The notes under the pieces are model-generated. The model saw only the letters and a list, made by a program, of their open reading frames with translations, was not told the origin of the DNA and did not search any database. 64,000 nucleotides of DNA from Lineus longissimus (lineage: Eukaryota; Nemertea; Pilidiophora; Heteronemertea; Lineidae), in contig NC_088312.1 of NCBI RefSeq assembly GCF_910592395.1, positions 9,858,001 to 9,922,000 on the forward strand. Direction: 5' to 3'. The translations under genes were made by a program, and so were the position numbers. Below, piece after piece: positions 1 to 11,923 of the stretch. Within the stretch, counting starts at the first letter, position 1; every line of letters starts with the position of its first letter.

Positions 1-14
1 ATTCAGAGAAGTGA

Positions 15-124
15 TTAGCCTGCTAGAACAGGTTTTTCATCCTCATAGATCTCTTTGTACATGGTTTGGCCGTGAAAGTTAGGCTTGACAGCTCTACCAA
101 GGTACATGACAGAATAGTTCTGCT
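15..124 (-). CDS. Possible terminal coding exon of an unidentified minus-strand gene (partial)
   Basis: Read on the minus strand, this stretch is open for about 36 codons and ends in TAA at 17-15. A pyrimidine-containing tract ending in CAG lies just upstream, so it could be a last exon. The predicted tail is rich in Tyr, Glu and Lys and contains MYLGRAVKPNFHG and YKEIYEDEKPVLAG, which look more like protein than random translation. I do not recognise the family. The upstream exons would lie to the right, but none could be joined in phase. It may be chance. Confidence 0.35.
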
Positions 125-3100
125 GATAGATAGAAAGAGTGAATTATAACTATACACCAGATTTTGAAATTTATTTTTTAGTGTTATTTCCACGTACACG
201 TACAATTACGATAGTGAACAAATCTTTTGATATGAGAGGTACACTGACTACTATCTAGCTCTTAGGTGCAGTGCATACTTCACTTCAAGCTGCTTTTGAG
301 GCATACTGAACTTCTAGCGGTATTGCCTCCATAGCCTCTGTTCTTGACGCGTGCTGTTTGGAAGCACATTTAGGGTCGAGATGCTTTTGGGGTTGCATGG
401 TGGCTCTCTCCATGCCATTTTCAGCTGGAATATTGGTTGACCTGATCAGTTTTAAACTACTTTCAAAGCTCCAAGTATAAGTTTCTCCTGTGTTTGCTTT
501 AACATTTTCACTTCTGTGAGATAGGATTGTCAAGGTGGAGGATTGGGATGCTCTTATCTGTCTCGGTAGTGGTATGCATGGTTTTCAACTAATGGGTTGA
601 GTTGTGATAATGTGAAGTACATGTACTATGTTATGAGTTTACTACAATGTATGGCAGTTGCAGGATCTAAAAGGTCATAATATGGGGGGATTCATGCAGA
701 GGGGGAGATCATGAGAGACTAGCCAAAATGTTTTGGGGACAGTGGTAGTACTGGCAAAATCTGGCAGTTGCTGGAATAATAATGGGTGGCCGGTTTCTGG
801 TATTTTTTCGGGATAAGTGAGTTAGACATGTTAGAAAGTTTGTCCTTACCTCAAATTTCATCCTGTATGGATGACTATTGATATTTCGTGAGATTATGTT
901 GCTGCCATCTTTTAAGATTAATGTTTTGTGTTATTTTAAGGCAATGAAAGTCATCACTATCAATCATTTCGATTTCGCAACGGCAACATCGGTAAATTTG
1001 CTTCGAATTGTTGAGTATGTGCATGAAATTGAGTGGACCTTCATCATGTGGGATTTGGATTCACAAAATTGAGGATGCTTTGTTCTACAAACTAAATTGA
1101 CTGAACCAAAGTTGACTCTTTACCATCAACACAAGGAGTGTCGCTGCAATTTCCCTCTTTCCTGCTGAGCACCTCATATAGTGGACTGGTAGAACTTTGC
1201 TGAGTTATGAGGTTAACCACTGTTGATTAAAATAGTGGCTGAACTGATGTCGGAGAGATCAAAGTCGGCCATTTTCCCACCACAAGAGGGCTCCACCAGT
1301 AGGAGTGCGCGTCTGGAAAAGGGCAAATTGGACGAGACTTTGAAAATGATGGTAATGGGGATTGGGGAGAGAGTTGCCATCTGACATAACTAAAAATTTC
1401 GCATGTTATATTCTTGTTTAATTTCTGCATGTCATTCTCTTCACGTTTCAGTTGTTCGCCGTGGTAGTTATGCTTATGATAAACACCGTTCAAGTTTTTG
1501 TTACGAAGGTGATCAATGTTTGGTTTGTAGATGACAAACTCACAACTATAGAATACGCTTTCCACTCATGCCACAATCTGCTAGTAATCCTATGAAACAC
1601 ACTCCCTTTGATATCGGCTTGGAAGTATCACTTTCTTTGAAATATCTCACGTCCATATATAAGTTCTGTGAATAAACATGACTTCCTTGATATCAAAATC
1701 ACTTGATTTTCTTACTCACTGTTGTGATAAATGAAAATTGCAGCACAACTGGGGTCAAAAAGGGGATTTTCAGCATCAGTTTTATTATGAATTGACTGCA
1801 CGCACAAATGGTAAAAAAACACTGAACTGGGGTTGTTTTCAATTTATCTATTTACATATCATCTTGCACTTTCATATCTAGAGAATGGCTTGATATAGTT
1901 GCACTTTAGCAATTAGTCGGATTTGAGAGAAAACATTTTCATTCCACTGTGATTTCGATGAGTTATGCCTGGATGATACAATGGGCTGAAGCATTGATTG
2001 TGGCTTTGAGTGGATTTCTTGTGTCAACTAATTATCTCCACACAACCATACATACCTCTGCCTAAATAAAAAAATCTCTAAGTGATAGATTTCTATTACG
2101 CATAATCTACATTGTCTTCTAAAGTAACCCTGCTGATAAAATCTTTATTTTGTTAAATTCACTCTTCCTGGGCTTCCAGAGTGGACTGTCCTCGATCTTG
2201 ATTCACAGAATCGCATTGGAGTGTCAGGTGATAAAATATGCAGAAGATTGGGCTCAGGTCATGAAGTGGACACAACTCGAACAAAACAAAGGGCAAATTT
2301 TATAAAAGTTTCAAACAAAAACCTACACAAATGGTGCAAGGCAACAGCCTTGGCCTCCTCAAATTCCCCCCCTAAGGGAATGAGTGGCAAAATTAAGTCA
2401 AATTTGAAAAACCTGGCCCAAATGTTCCAAATCTCTGCTCTTTCTAAAAAAACGTTTAGTCCCTTCATCATCTGTGCCCTTAGGTTCGGCCATTCTTTTT
2501 CAATTCTTGTTTACCGGATCTGCTAACCCTTATTTTGGTACAATCACTTTCTCAAAATATTATCTTAAATTGGGTCTGAGTTTCATGATATTACCGGTGA
2601 ACTTTTATAGCTAGATGACTGCGGGTATTGCTTTCTTGTGTTTACTTCAAAAGATCCGTTGAACAGGAAAAAAACGTCTGGTCGAAATCTGAAGGAAAGG
2701 GGAATATCACTACAGAAAATGCACAGTCTGTCACAACACTTATACCTCGCATGCTGATTGAGCATGAATAATCAAGATTGATGACTATAAACCGATACTG
2801 TTTTCTCTTGCCTACTTGCGCATGTTCTTCCTGAATGAAGTCAGTTGAACCTCTCTAATTATCATAATGAGAATCTCTCTAATTGTGAGCGGTGTTGTCT
2901 TTAGAGAACTAGTGGCAGCCACTCATGTATACATGTGGACCGCAGCTTCATGTTCATGAATTTGGTCACTCTTGGGTCGGAAGTCCTCTTTTCCCTTTGA
3001 TGATTCATGTCACTTCAAATATTCTCATCGACTAGACTACTATTCACAGCTAAATCATGAAACGTGACGTATGAAAAGTGAAGTTATATCAAGAGGCAAC

Positions 3101-4843
3101 CTAAATGTACCAAGTTAATGACTGGCAAGTCTCATGTTCATTGTGAACCTTGCATGATTATATGACAAGTCACACTGATAAACTGGGTTGGCCGTGCAAT
3201 GGGAATCAGATGCGAGGAAGAAGTCGCATCTATTGAAGTGCAAAGTGGTAGTGGCAATTCTTTTGCAATATTGTCTAAGTCTGGCTGCAACATTTTAATA
3301 CACCTCAGGCTCAATTGCAATTTGCATGTATCATACACAGTGCCTTGTTTTCGCGGCAGCGGTCTTGAGTTTTCAATTTGGAAATGGACGCTTCGATTCT
3401 GTTGCACATGCTGTGTTGGATTTGACCGAACGAAGTCTCGGCAGAAGAGAGTTTTCAGTATATTCTATGCAGACAACTCGTTACGTTTTTAAAGGGGTGA
3501 TAAGATTTGAAGTTAACAAGTAACAGCACACTGTTCGGTCTCTGTACTAAAGAGACCATAAGGTGAAACTCTGATACCACCCAAAATCTTTGGCCCAAGC
3601 CTGCTGGACTTTGAGTTCCGTCTTATGGTCTCGACTTTAGTGCAGAGACCCTCCACTCGAGTGCGGTGTTAATTCCTTAATTCACAATCAGCTTGGACTG
3701 AGTATGCTTTTTGCAAGGATCGGGAACTTTTACATTTTGGCACGTACTGTATGTTTGGTCTCATCTTCTTTCCTAACGATTCTTGTTTCTCTTATCAAGA
3801 AGGGTTTGATGATATATTTCTCAATTCCTGTGTTCAAATACTAATGGTTTGTTCTCACAATACTAAGAACTAACACGAAATAATAACAGGCCAGAGGTGT
3901 GTGGTGCAATGAGAATCGATCTTGAACTAAATATCATAGGAGTTCATACGAGTTCATCCAAAAGTATGTTTCTTAATAAAAGACCAACAATTTCTACTTA
4001 CCGGTAATGTGAATACTTTTTTCAGACTTTGAAGATGTGTGCCTAGGTATGAACATGTTATGCTGATGGCCTGAAGATATTTTTTTGCAGCTGTATTTTG
4101 CATCAAATTCTAATTTACAAATTGGTTCACTTTTGGTAGTAACTTCTAAAGTATTTTATACTGTTCAGTTCTCTGCTTGTTGCAAGGTTGACTCTGCGAA
4201 CGAGGTTTTAGGTGAAGTTTTTTGTGTCAGCATCCATGAATCGAGTTTCGAGTTGCCTGAACTTTTTTTATGGCAATGCATTACCATGCCAGCTTCATAA
4301 TGCCATTGCATGATTTATATGGAAATGATATTTCCGGTTAGAGATTGCATGCCTCATTCGCTCATATTGATGCAACTATTGCCATGAATTTCAATTAGAC
4401 CCCAAGTATAAGAGAAAACCTCATGTTTGGGACCTGTCTGCTTTAAGAGATGCTGCTGACGAAGACTCCCATTATGAGTCTTTGAGCCTGTGTATTATGA
4501 TAACCTTATGGACAGCTTGAAAAAGAGAACATCAGATGTCAGTCACAAGTACTTGATAAGGTGGATGTTTTTAAATAAAGGCTTGTCTTTATAAATACAC
4601 TGAAATGATCTGCCTGATGTGATCAGTTCTGTATGTTGAGAGTAGGACGAGTTACCAATTCAAGTATACGTACAAGTATTTGTAGTTATGTTTCAAAAAC
4701 TAATGATAATGCTGCACTCGCTATTTGATGGCATTGGGAAGAGTCATTCAGCCAAATCCATCAAGATTAAAGAGGATCTTGCCGTAAATTTGAGTTTGAG
4801 TTGCTCTAATTGGTTTGTAACTGTGCGATATCTGTCATTGCAG
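125..4843. other. Region without a firm gene
   Basis: No recognisable gene was assembled here. Two minus-strand open stretches read somewhat like protein (about 285-533 and about 1430-1565; the second contains CEFVIYKPNIDHLRNKN), but neither has convincing splice sites in phase with the exon at 15-124. The first coding exon of the Rho GTPase-activating gene that starts at 4844 should lie here or further left. It must end one base into a codon. A hairpin element occupies 3521-3671. Confidence 0.4.
3521..3671. repeat. Hairpin (MITE-like) inverted repeat
   Basis: The sequence from 3537 (GGTCTCTGTACTAAAG) is repeated in reverse complement ending near 3650 (CTTTAGTGCAGAGACC), with further matching GACCATAAG and GAACTC segments inside. 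Weaker similarity extends the arms to about 3521 and 3671. This is the structure of a small non-autonomous DNA transposon or foldback element. No coding capacity is seen and no target duplication was resolved. Confidence 0.6.
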
Positions 4844-7800
4844 AACTCCAGAATGAGTTGGGAGGTCAGGGTGCATTCAGGAGTGGCGCCATCACGCCAG
4901 ATGGCTTGATCGATGAAGATTTCGAGGAGGAGTTAGGATCTCCCGCACAGGTGCGTAATTTCTCTCTTAAAGTCTTTCAAGAAATTCTTCCCACTTTGTA
5001 CCAAGTGAACCAGTGCATTGCAGTTTAACTAGCTGTGCATTGTAAACCGGAAATGTCTTCGTTTCCCCACAGACCTTGCAAAAGAAAATCTAATCAAAAT
5101 CACTGTTACAACGCTAAATTAAAGATACGCAGATGCAGTTTCACGTTACTGCGAAATTAAATGGCTGCAGATATTCCCGGGTTTATGCAGATATACTCTG
5201 TGCATCCTCAGTTTGCTCTCACTTGTGCATCAGTTTTAATATCAGTCTTTATTGATTTATAATCATCCGGTGATTGCAACAGATAATGTCTATAAATTCT
5301 GATTCAATCTCCTGCAGATTAGAGTAAATTGATTGAAATAGGCTGAGAATAAATCTTCGCTCTTGGATCAGTTTAAGAGAAGTACAGTCACCTCTCTATT
5401 AAGGACACCCCTGGGACTGATAAGTGATGTCCTTGATAGAGAGGTGTCCTGATTATACGGGTCAAATTGTAAAGAAACTACCCATTTGGGACTGAGAGAG
5501 TGTCCAGCTGATAGAGGTATCTGATAAAGGAGGTTCCTCGGTATATGAAATGGGCCAGACTCTGGCAAACTTCTTATTAATTTGCTCCGTTTCTCTGTGT
5601 GTTTTCTAGGAAGTGGCCACTGACATCGATGCCGACTTCCAGGACATAGCACGCCTCGGCATTGTGCAGGTAGCAGGTGGGTTGATTTACCACAGATTAT
5701 TTTGTCATCGAGACATGTTGTATGGAATGAAACATCGTCCAACAGATGTATTGTGAATGCGCAGGACTCGTGTGTCAGAGTTTGTGATCTTAGGCAATGC
5801 ACTTTAGAGATCAAATTAAAATTTTGATAACTTGCATTGGATATCTCTATCAGTGAAAAAATGCATTTGATTTCAACTTTTCTAGGTGATGACAACTACG
5901 GGCGGAAAGTCATTGTGTTTGCGGCGTGCCGGATGCCCCAGGCAGCCGACCTTGACCATCAACATCAACGGCTGTTAAAATACATGAAGTACACCCTTGA
6001 TCAGTATGTGGAGAATGACTACACCCTTGTCTATTTCCATTACGGCTTGAATAGCAAAAACAAGCCATCATTCTCATGGCTGAGGGAGGCATACAGGGAG
6101 TTTGATCGAAAGTGAGTATCACTTTTTCACGAGATTCTGACGTTTTGAACAATATTTTACACTTTTAATAGCTAAGATGGGTCGTTTTAAGAATGTGTTC
6201 ATGCTACACACTGATCACTGATTGTTGCCTCAAGAGCAGGGCATCATTCATCATGTTCATTCAGTCTGACGCTGAGATTATGGTTGTCTTGCCAAAAAAC
6301 CTCTGCAGTCAAAACAAGGCTAATACCTAATCCATTATAAAGATGAAACATCATAACCAAGGTATTTTAGAATTGTCAACGTTGCCAATTTAAAAACCAA
6401 TCTGTGTCTACGTCTTATTTTCAGGTATAAAAAGAATCTGAAGGCTTTGTATCTAGTCCATCCAACCAATTTTATCAAGTTCTTGTGGGGCTTGTTCAGG
6501 CCAATTATAAGGTAAGGTATTTTTTGAAATTGTGAGTCTAATTAGATGATTGCGTTTAAAAGGGTTGTTGAGTGTCATTCAGAGACAACTTGACCCAAGT
6601 GAAAATATGGGAGTTTGATCGTTTGTAAACTTTGTACACTGGAGATAAGTTGTGAGCAGTGGATATCTCTGTAGGGTGGTTTTAAATGCACGTCCATCTG
6701 GGCCTGGAGTTGCATTCAGTATGATGGGAGTCTGCCTATACGTGTATTTGTGAGTTGTCTGTGGTAATGTAATGGGAGGGTGGGGGGGATATTTTAGAAT
6801 GTCTGAATAAATTTGGTCGTAAATTGGCACAAAAGTTGCTTCCATGGGGAAACTAAATTTCAATGCATTCTGCTTCCAGCGCCAAGTTCGGCCGTAAGGT
6901 GCAATACGTGAACTATCTGTATGAGCTGCAAGAGTACCTCCATTTCGATCAACTGCCAATACCACAGAGAGTTCGAGAGTGAGTATGCTTGTTTTCATTC
7001 CAGCGGCCCTTGGTTTGGGACCTGTCTGCTTCTCCCTGGGGTAGCTGTGCTTTTCAGGGTCTGTAGGTTTTATTTTGGGATTGTCCTGTTCAGGAGTGCT
7101 GATGGGGAAACCTCCCCCTATGTCCTACTTTTTGGGTTGAGGCAGTGCTGTCTGTTTTTAACAGCATATCACTGATAGCATGCGGAAGATTAGATAGTCA
7201 ATTTGATTTCAACACCAGATGCCGACACCAACTTCTTTTTGACACTGTTCATTTCTTTTTTGGTCACGTATGCAACATATTTGCATGGTGAGCTTTGGAT
7301 TATTTTTTGCTATCACTCGTAAAATGTGCTTAGCTTTGCTGCACATGGGGCACTGCTGGTCTGTAATGTTTTGCTACCAGGATATTTGAACAGTGCTGGA
7401 AGTGGAATTGTTTGTAGAATCGTTCGGGAGTTAAAACTAATCCAAGGTCAGGTCATACCTTCAGGTACCTCATATTTCAAAATGCCTGCATGAACTTTTT
7501 TACAGATTCGATGCAAAACGGATTGCAAAATATAAACCGAAGGAGTATGCTTCTATCAAGTAAATATACTTGTAGCTATACTAATAAGTGTAACCTTCGT
7601 AGTATTGTTATAGTGCATGTTTATACCCACATTAATAGCTTATTCATAGCGGGGGTTGGCATATGCATCACACTTTAGTACTCTGCCTTACAGAGGTATA
7701 TTTGGTGGGTGATACCTAAGTTTTGGCAAGTTATCTTCACTAAAAGGTAACTTTTTTCACCAGTACAGATGCTGATAAGGTGTCCTATTTCGAATACCTA

Positions 7801-10800
7801 ACCACACTTTAAGGCAAGATATGCCAGATTAGCTGATGTTGGTGTTGCCCATCAACCCAACCCCTGCAGAATTGTATATTTCTCATTGTAGTTTTATGAT
7901 TATAACTTTGATCAGTCTTTTTTTAAAATTTGTTGTTTTACTGTGCAAACCTCATACCTATAGAGAGGACATATTAACTTGGAACTGTCACCAATGAGCT
8001 GGTGGGCCTTATCACGATTGCTGAGATTGATAATGGACGTAACCTGAGGTCTACCATATGACAGTAACAGACCTACAACAAATAGTAGTTGCTATTCTTA
8101 AAGGGCTCAAAGGAAAACATTTGCCATCAAATGAAACCTTGTGGTTCTTCGCTGTGACACCAAGGACCACTGCAATCAAAACAAGGCTTAGCGTATTTTC
8201 AATTACAATCATTTATATCCTGTGACCCAAGGCCTTTCAGAATACTAAACAATTCAGTTCTGATGTTCCCATCCTGATGACTCTAGCTCTGATAACTTCC
8301 CCAGATATCCCTGGATCTGTCTTCTGTAGTTCCAACTTTGGCACAGATAGTTCCTCTCATAAAATTTAGATGACAGCACTTATTATTTGTGACATGTCGC
8401 GACCTGTGTGTATATTATTACCACACTGACAGGTCTGAGTGAGCTATGGGCCTAGCGCTAACAACATTAGGTACGCTAATACAATAATATGACCATGCAT
8501 ATCTTTTGTTGTGACAAAGTCCATGAACCACGTAGCCTAAAATTGAGACCGTGCTTGGCCTATGCATGTACTATGATATGTATTGTATGCATCTGAATTC
8601 TCAATATTCTGAACTGAAATCTCTGTGTCATTCTACGTTATTCTACGGTCAAACCTAGTCGCAGCAAGTCAATTTCAGTCCTTTGCCTCGTTCAAATTCC
8701 ATGAAATCTCTGTATATGTATGTCATTATAAAGTCACAGTTACTCCTGGCTTGTCGATTGTTTTAATTTCATGATATGCAGAAAAATGGGACAGATTTTG
8801 TCAGTGACGCATATAGACTTTGGTGACTAAATATAGCAGTTTGTGACTGGATTTTCTCTGTGATATATGTGAACATTTGTGATTTTCACATTTCACTTTT
8901 CACATTTCATGTGATTGTGAAAGGGCATGCATTTCTGACTGGCTTTAAATTTATGCACAGTGACTGATCTTCGATGTGTACCCCTTTGGAATTTTTGGAT
9001 GATATTCTGTGTTTTATCAAGTTATGTGTTAATATACCATGTTGCGTGGATGTTGCTGTTGTTGGTGAGTTACCATGTTGATGGGACCTTTTCTTGTAAA
9101 GAGTATTATTGATTTTGCACAGGGACCAGGGGTTCGATACACCTTAAGCGATTCCTTATTGCATGTTCTAAGACTAATGTATCCCGGTCCAAGAAAATAG
9201 ATTTTCTGGAGTTTGTCGAGTTTTTCGTCTACTGTAGTACAACTGCTGTGAGGAGTTGAAGATGAATGTCAAGGGATGCCTCCCTGACATGGGAATCAGC
9301 TTTAAGCTGAGCTGTATATGAAAATGACTAAAAGGTTTCAATAGTAATCTCTCTCTGTTTAGCCATGATGATCTAGTGCTGAAGAAAAACAAAGTCCATC
9401 CCCGGTCGCAGGCCCAGGTCCATGCGAGTCTACCAGCTCAACAGTTTGGGGTGACTTTACAAATGTAAGTAATTACTTCATTTTAACATCAAAAGTTAAT
9501 GAATGAGAGGAAAGTTCTCCTGCTAATACAAATGATACTCCAAGCAATGCTAAACAAAAGGTGCAGCCCATACTCCTGGTTAGGTTGATAGGAGGCCAAA
9601 TGATACAGTTGAACCTCCCTTAGCGGACACCTCTCTATAAGGGACATCCCCTATTAAGGACACTAGTTTTGGTCCCAAATTGGTGGTTTCCATTCAATTT
9701 GACCTCTCTAATCAGGACACCTCTCTATTAAGGACAGCACTTGTCAGTCCTGAGGGTGTCCTTAATAGAGAGGTTCTACTGTATTTGGAATGATCGGGTC
9801 AGCCCAGTGTGGTTGCAGTCATGTTCAAAGGCGATGAGTCACCTGGAGGACATGTTGACAAATCTAAAGGACACATTTTTATTTGGTGACACTTGACCTT
9901 GAAGTCCACATAATTATCGTTTGACCAACAATTGGGGTCATCCTTATAAGGACAGACAGTGCTCGTCATCATATGATGGCAAATATAGGCTTAACTACTC
10001 ACTGAAACTCGTAGTTTGTGTATTGAAAAAACATGTTTGAGCGGATAAATTCCTGGCGGAAATCGTTTGTGTTTTTCCAGGATCCAGTGGAATACTACGA
10101 GCACCCAATCACTAAGTTACTACTGATGCGCTTAACCAGCAATTGTGATTCTTTTACCAAGTTCTTCAGTCTAGTTAGACTCTATGTTATTCATAATGTT
10201 ATCTTACCTGTCATATTGTTGATTTCAGATTGAAAAATGCAAACCAGGGTGACTGTATACCCCCAGTGGTGCAGCAGACGATAAAATATCTGAAGGAAAA
10301 AGGTAGGGTGAATTTCATCAAATATACAAATGTGAGACAAGGATGTTTGATAGTCCAGTAAATATGATTTCCAGGTATTCTGGAGTCCACCTGCGACATA
10401 GTTGATTGAATAGAAGTTCAAGAAAGATGTGCAAGGGTCCGAGAATGGAGCTTGATCAATTAATATGTCATTGGGCACTGGACAGAAAGATTTTGGCATT
10501 ATTTTTGGTAGTGGCCGGTTAAGAACCTCTGTAGATGTAGCCTTTGTCAAAATAGATCCGAAAGATTTACGCGATCTTTCTCTCATATTCAGGCTTGGAG
10601 ACTGAGGGCATATTTCGGAGATGTGCAAATGCCAACACGGTGCGAACTGTGCAGAGACAATTCAATGAAGGTAAGGACTAGTTTCATATTTAAACAGCTA
10701 CGAATATGTGTGTGGAAAGATTTTCAATCGGGTATTGATAGAACGGGTGATACCGAACTGAATTATATGACCACTCGGGTAGACCAAAAGTGCAGACTGA

Positions 10801-11923
10801 GACCCGAGGGTTTTGGACATAAGTTGAGGTCCCCAAACGACGTCGATTTGACAATCAAGGCCCTGCCGCAGTTATTAAATTTCTATTCTGAACAGACTCA
10901 GTCAGAGTGAACATCAACCATTTAAAACCTTCCTTGTTAGTCATTACTTTGCTCTCTTTTCAGGGGATATGGTCGACTTCCATGGTCTCGTGGATGTGCA
11001 CATTCCTGCTGTCATTTTAAAGACATTCCTCCGCGAGTTGCCCGAACCTCTGTTGACCTTTGACCTTTATGACGCTATACTTAGGATACCTTGTAAGTAC
11101 CAAAGCAACAAAATTGGTGGCCTGTTTGGAATTGTGATAACTCTGACAAAATTGACGTCAGGTATCTGTCAACAGTGCTATACTCTTATGACAGTCAGCC
11201 CAGCAAGCCGTTATCCTCACTCGGGCACTGACCAAGCAGTATCAAATACGGCCAAAGCTTTGGTAAGCTGTCAATCTTTTATGCCATGAATGCTTTTTAG
11301 CTCCTCTTGAAATCATAGCTTTTGGTATTGATGAGTTTTCATGAGAATTTCTTTTGGTTGTTGTCATTAGAATCATTTGTTCTCTTGCAGCTTATCCGGA
11401 CCAGGACAAACGCGTCATGGAGACGAGACGACTAATCATTGATGAGCTGCCAGATGACAATTATGACGTACTGAAATATGTCATTTCTTTCTTGACGTTG
11501 GTAAGTGTTGTTTTGGGGGGGCAGGGGACATCTACCGAGACAAAAAGTGGCCAGTGGACCAAGTTAGTTATAGCAAGGCGCAAATTTGTTTCTGTCAAGG
11601 CTGGACCACCATTAGTTTACATTCTGTGCAGTGATCAAGTTGATGCCGGCATGTCCTAACCATAGAATGGAAAAAACAGTAATAATTGAGAACGGGTCTT
11701 GAGTGTATTGAATAGTTTCCTCACTGTGTTTCAAGATATCTTTCCTTCTTTTTAGGTGAAAGACCATGCGGACATGAATAAAATGTCAAGTCAGAATCTA
11801 GCAATCGTGTTCGGACCGAATCTAATTTGGCCAAGAAGTCAAGTCTCGCTTACGACAATGACACATATTAATGCATTCACAGAACTCTTAATCTCAAACT
11901 ATGAGGATATATTCGTAAAGTGA
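4844..11923 (+). CDS. ARHGAP1: Rho GTPase-activating protein 1 (p50RhoGAP/Cdc42GAP) orthologue, first exon missing
   Basis: Eleven exons join in phase: 4844-4950, 5610-5676, 5886-6111, 6425-6511, 6880-6978, 9363-9464, 10229-10302, 10593-10670, 10964-11092, 11391-11500 and 11756-11923 (stop TGA). They give about 414 residues; human ARHGAP1 has 439. The N-terminal half is the Sec14/BCH lipid- and prenyl-binding domain ([46 protein letters not shown]). The C-terminal half is a RhoGAP domain with the arginine finger in [10 protein letters not shown], then the conserved [19 protein letters not shown] and [13 protein letters not shown]. The family stimulates GTP hydrolysis by Cdc42 and Rho proteins in the cytosol and on endomembranes. 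The proline-rich SH3-binding stretch of the vertebrate linker is not evident; the linker goes directly to [11 protein letters not shown]. The exon at 4844 starts two bases into a codon, so the initiator lies in an unidentified upstream exon. Introns hold two copies of a MITE (5383-5543, 9604-9783). Confidence 0.95.
5383..5543. mobile_element. TA-type MITE, copy 1 (degenerate)
   Basis: It begins TACAGTCACCTCTCTATT and carries the family's internal blocks (AAGGACACCCC, GATAGAGAGGTGTCC, CATTTGGGAC), ending near GGAGGTTCCTCGG. It lies in the second recognised intron of the ARHGAP1 gene. Three more copies are at 9604-9783, 28366-28529 and 53469-53649. It has the same left-to-right orientation as copies 3 and 4; its right end is worn. 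Confidence 0.7.
9604..9783. mobile_element. TA-type MITE, copy 2 (intact ends)
   Basis: The element runs from TACAGTTGAACCTCCC to GAGGTTCTACTGTA. Inverted ends of roughly 25 bp are flanked by TA dinucleotides, which fits the Tc1/mariner/pogo superfamily with TA target duplications. It is about 180 bp with no coding capacity. It lies in an ARHGAP1 intron, inverted relative to the other three copies in this window. The motif CCTCTCTATTAAGGACA also occurs internally, so the element is self-similar. Confidence 0.8.

Noticed and set aside
1030-2227. Two similar segments, 1030-1066 and 2182-2227 (EWT...DLDSQN), as duplicated exons
   Set aside because: Only about a dozen residues match, the first runs into a stop, and no partner exons were found.
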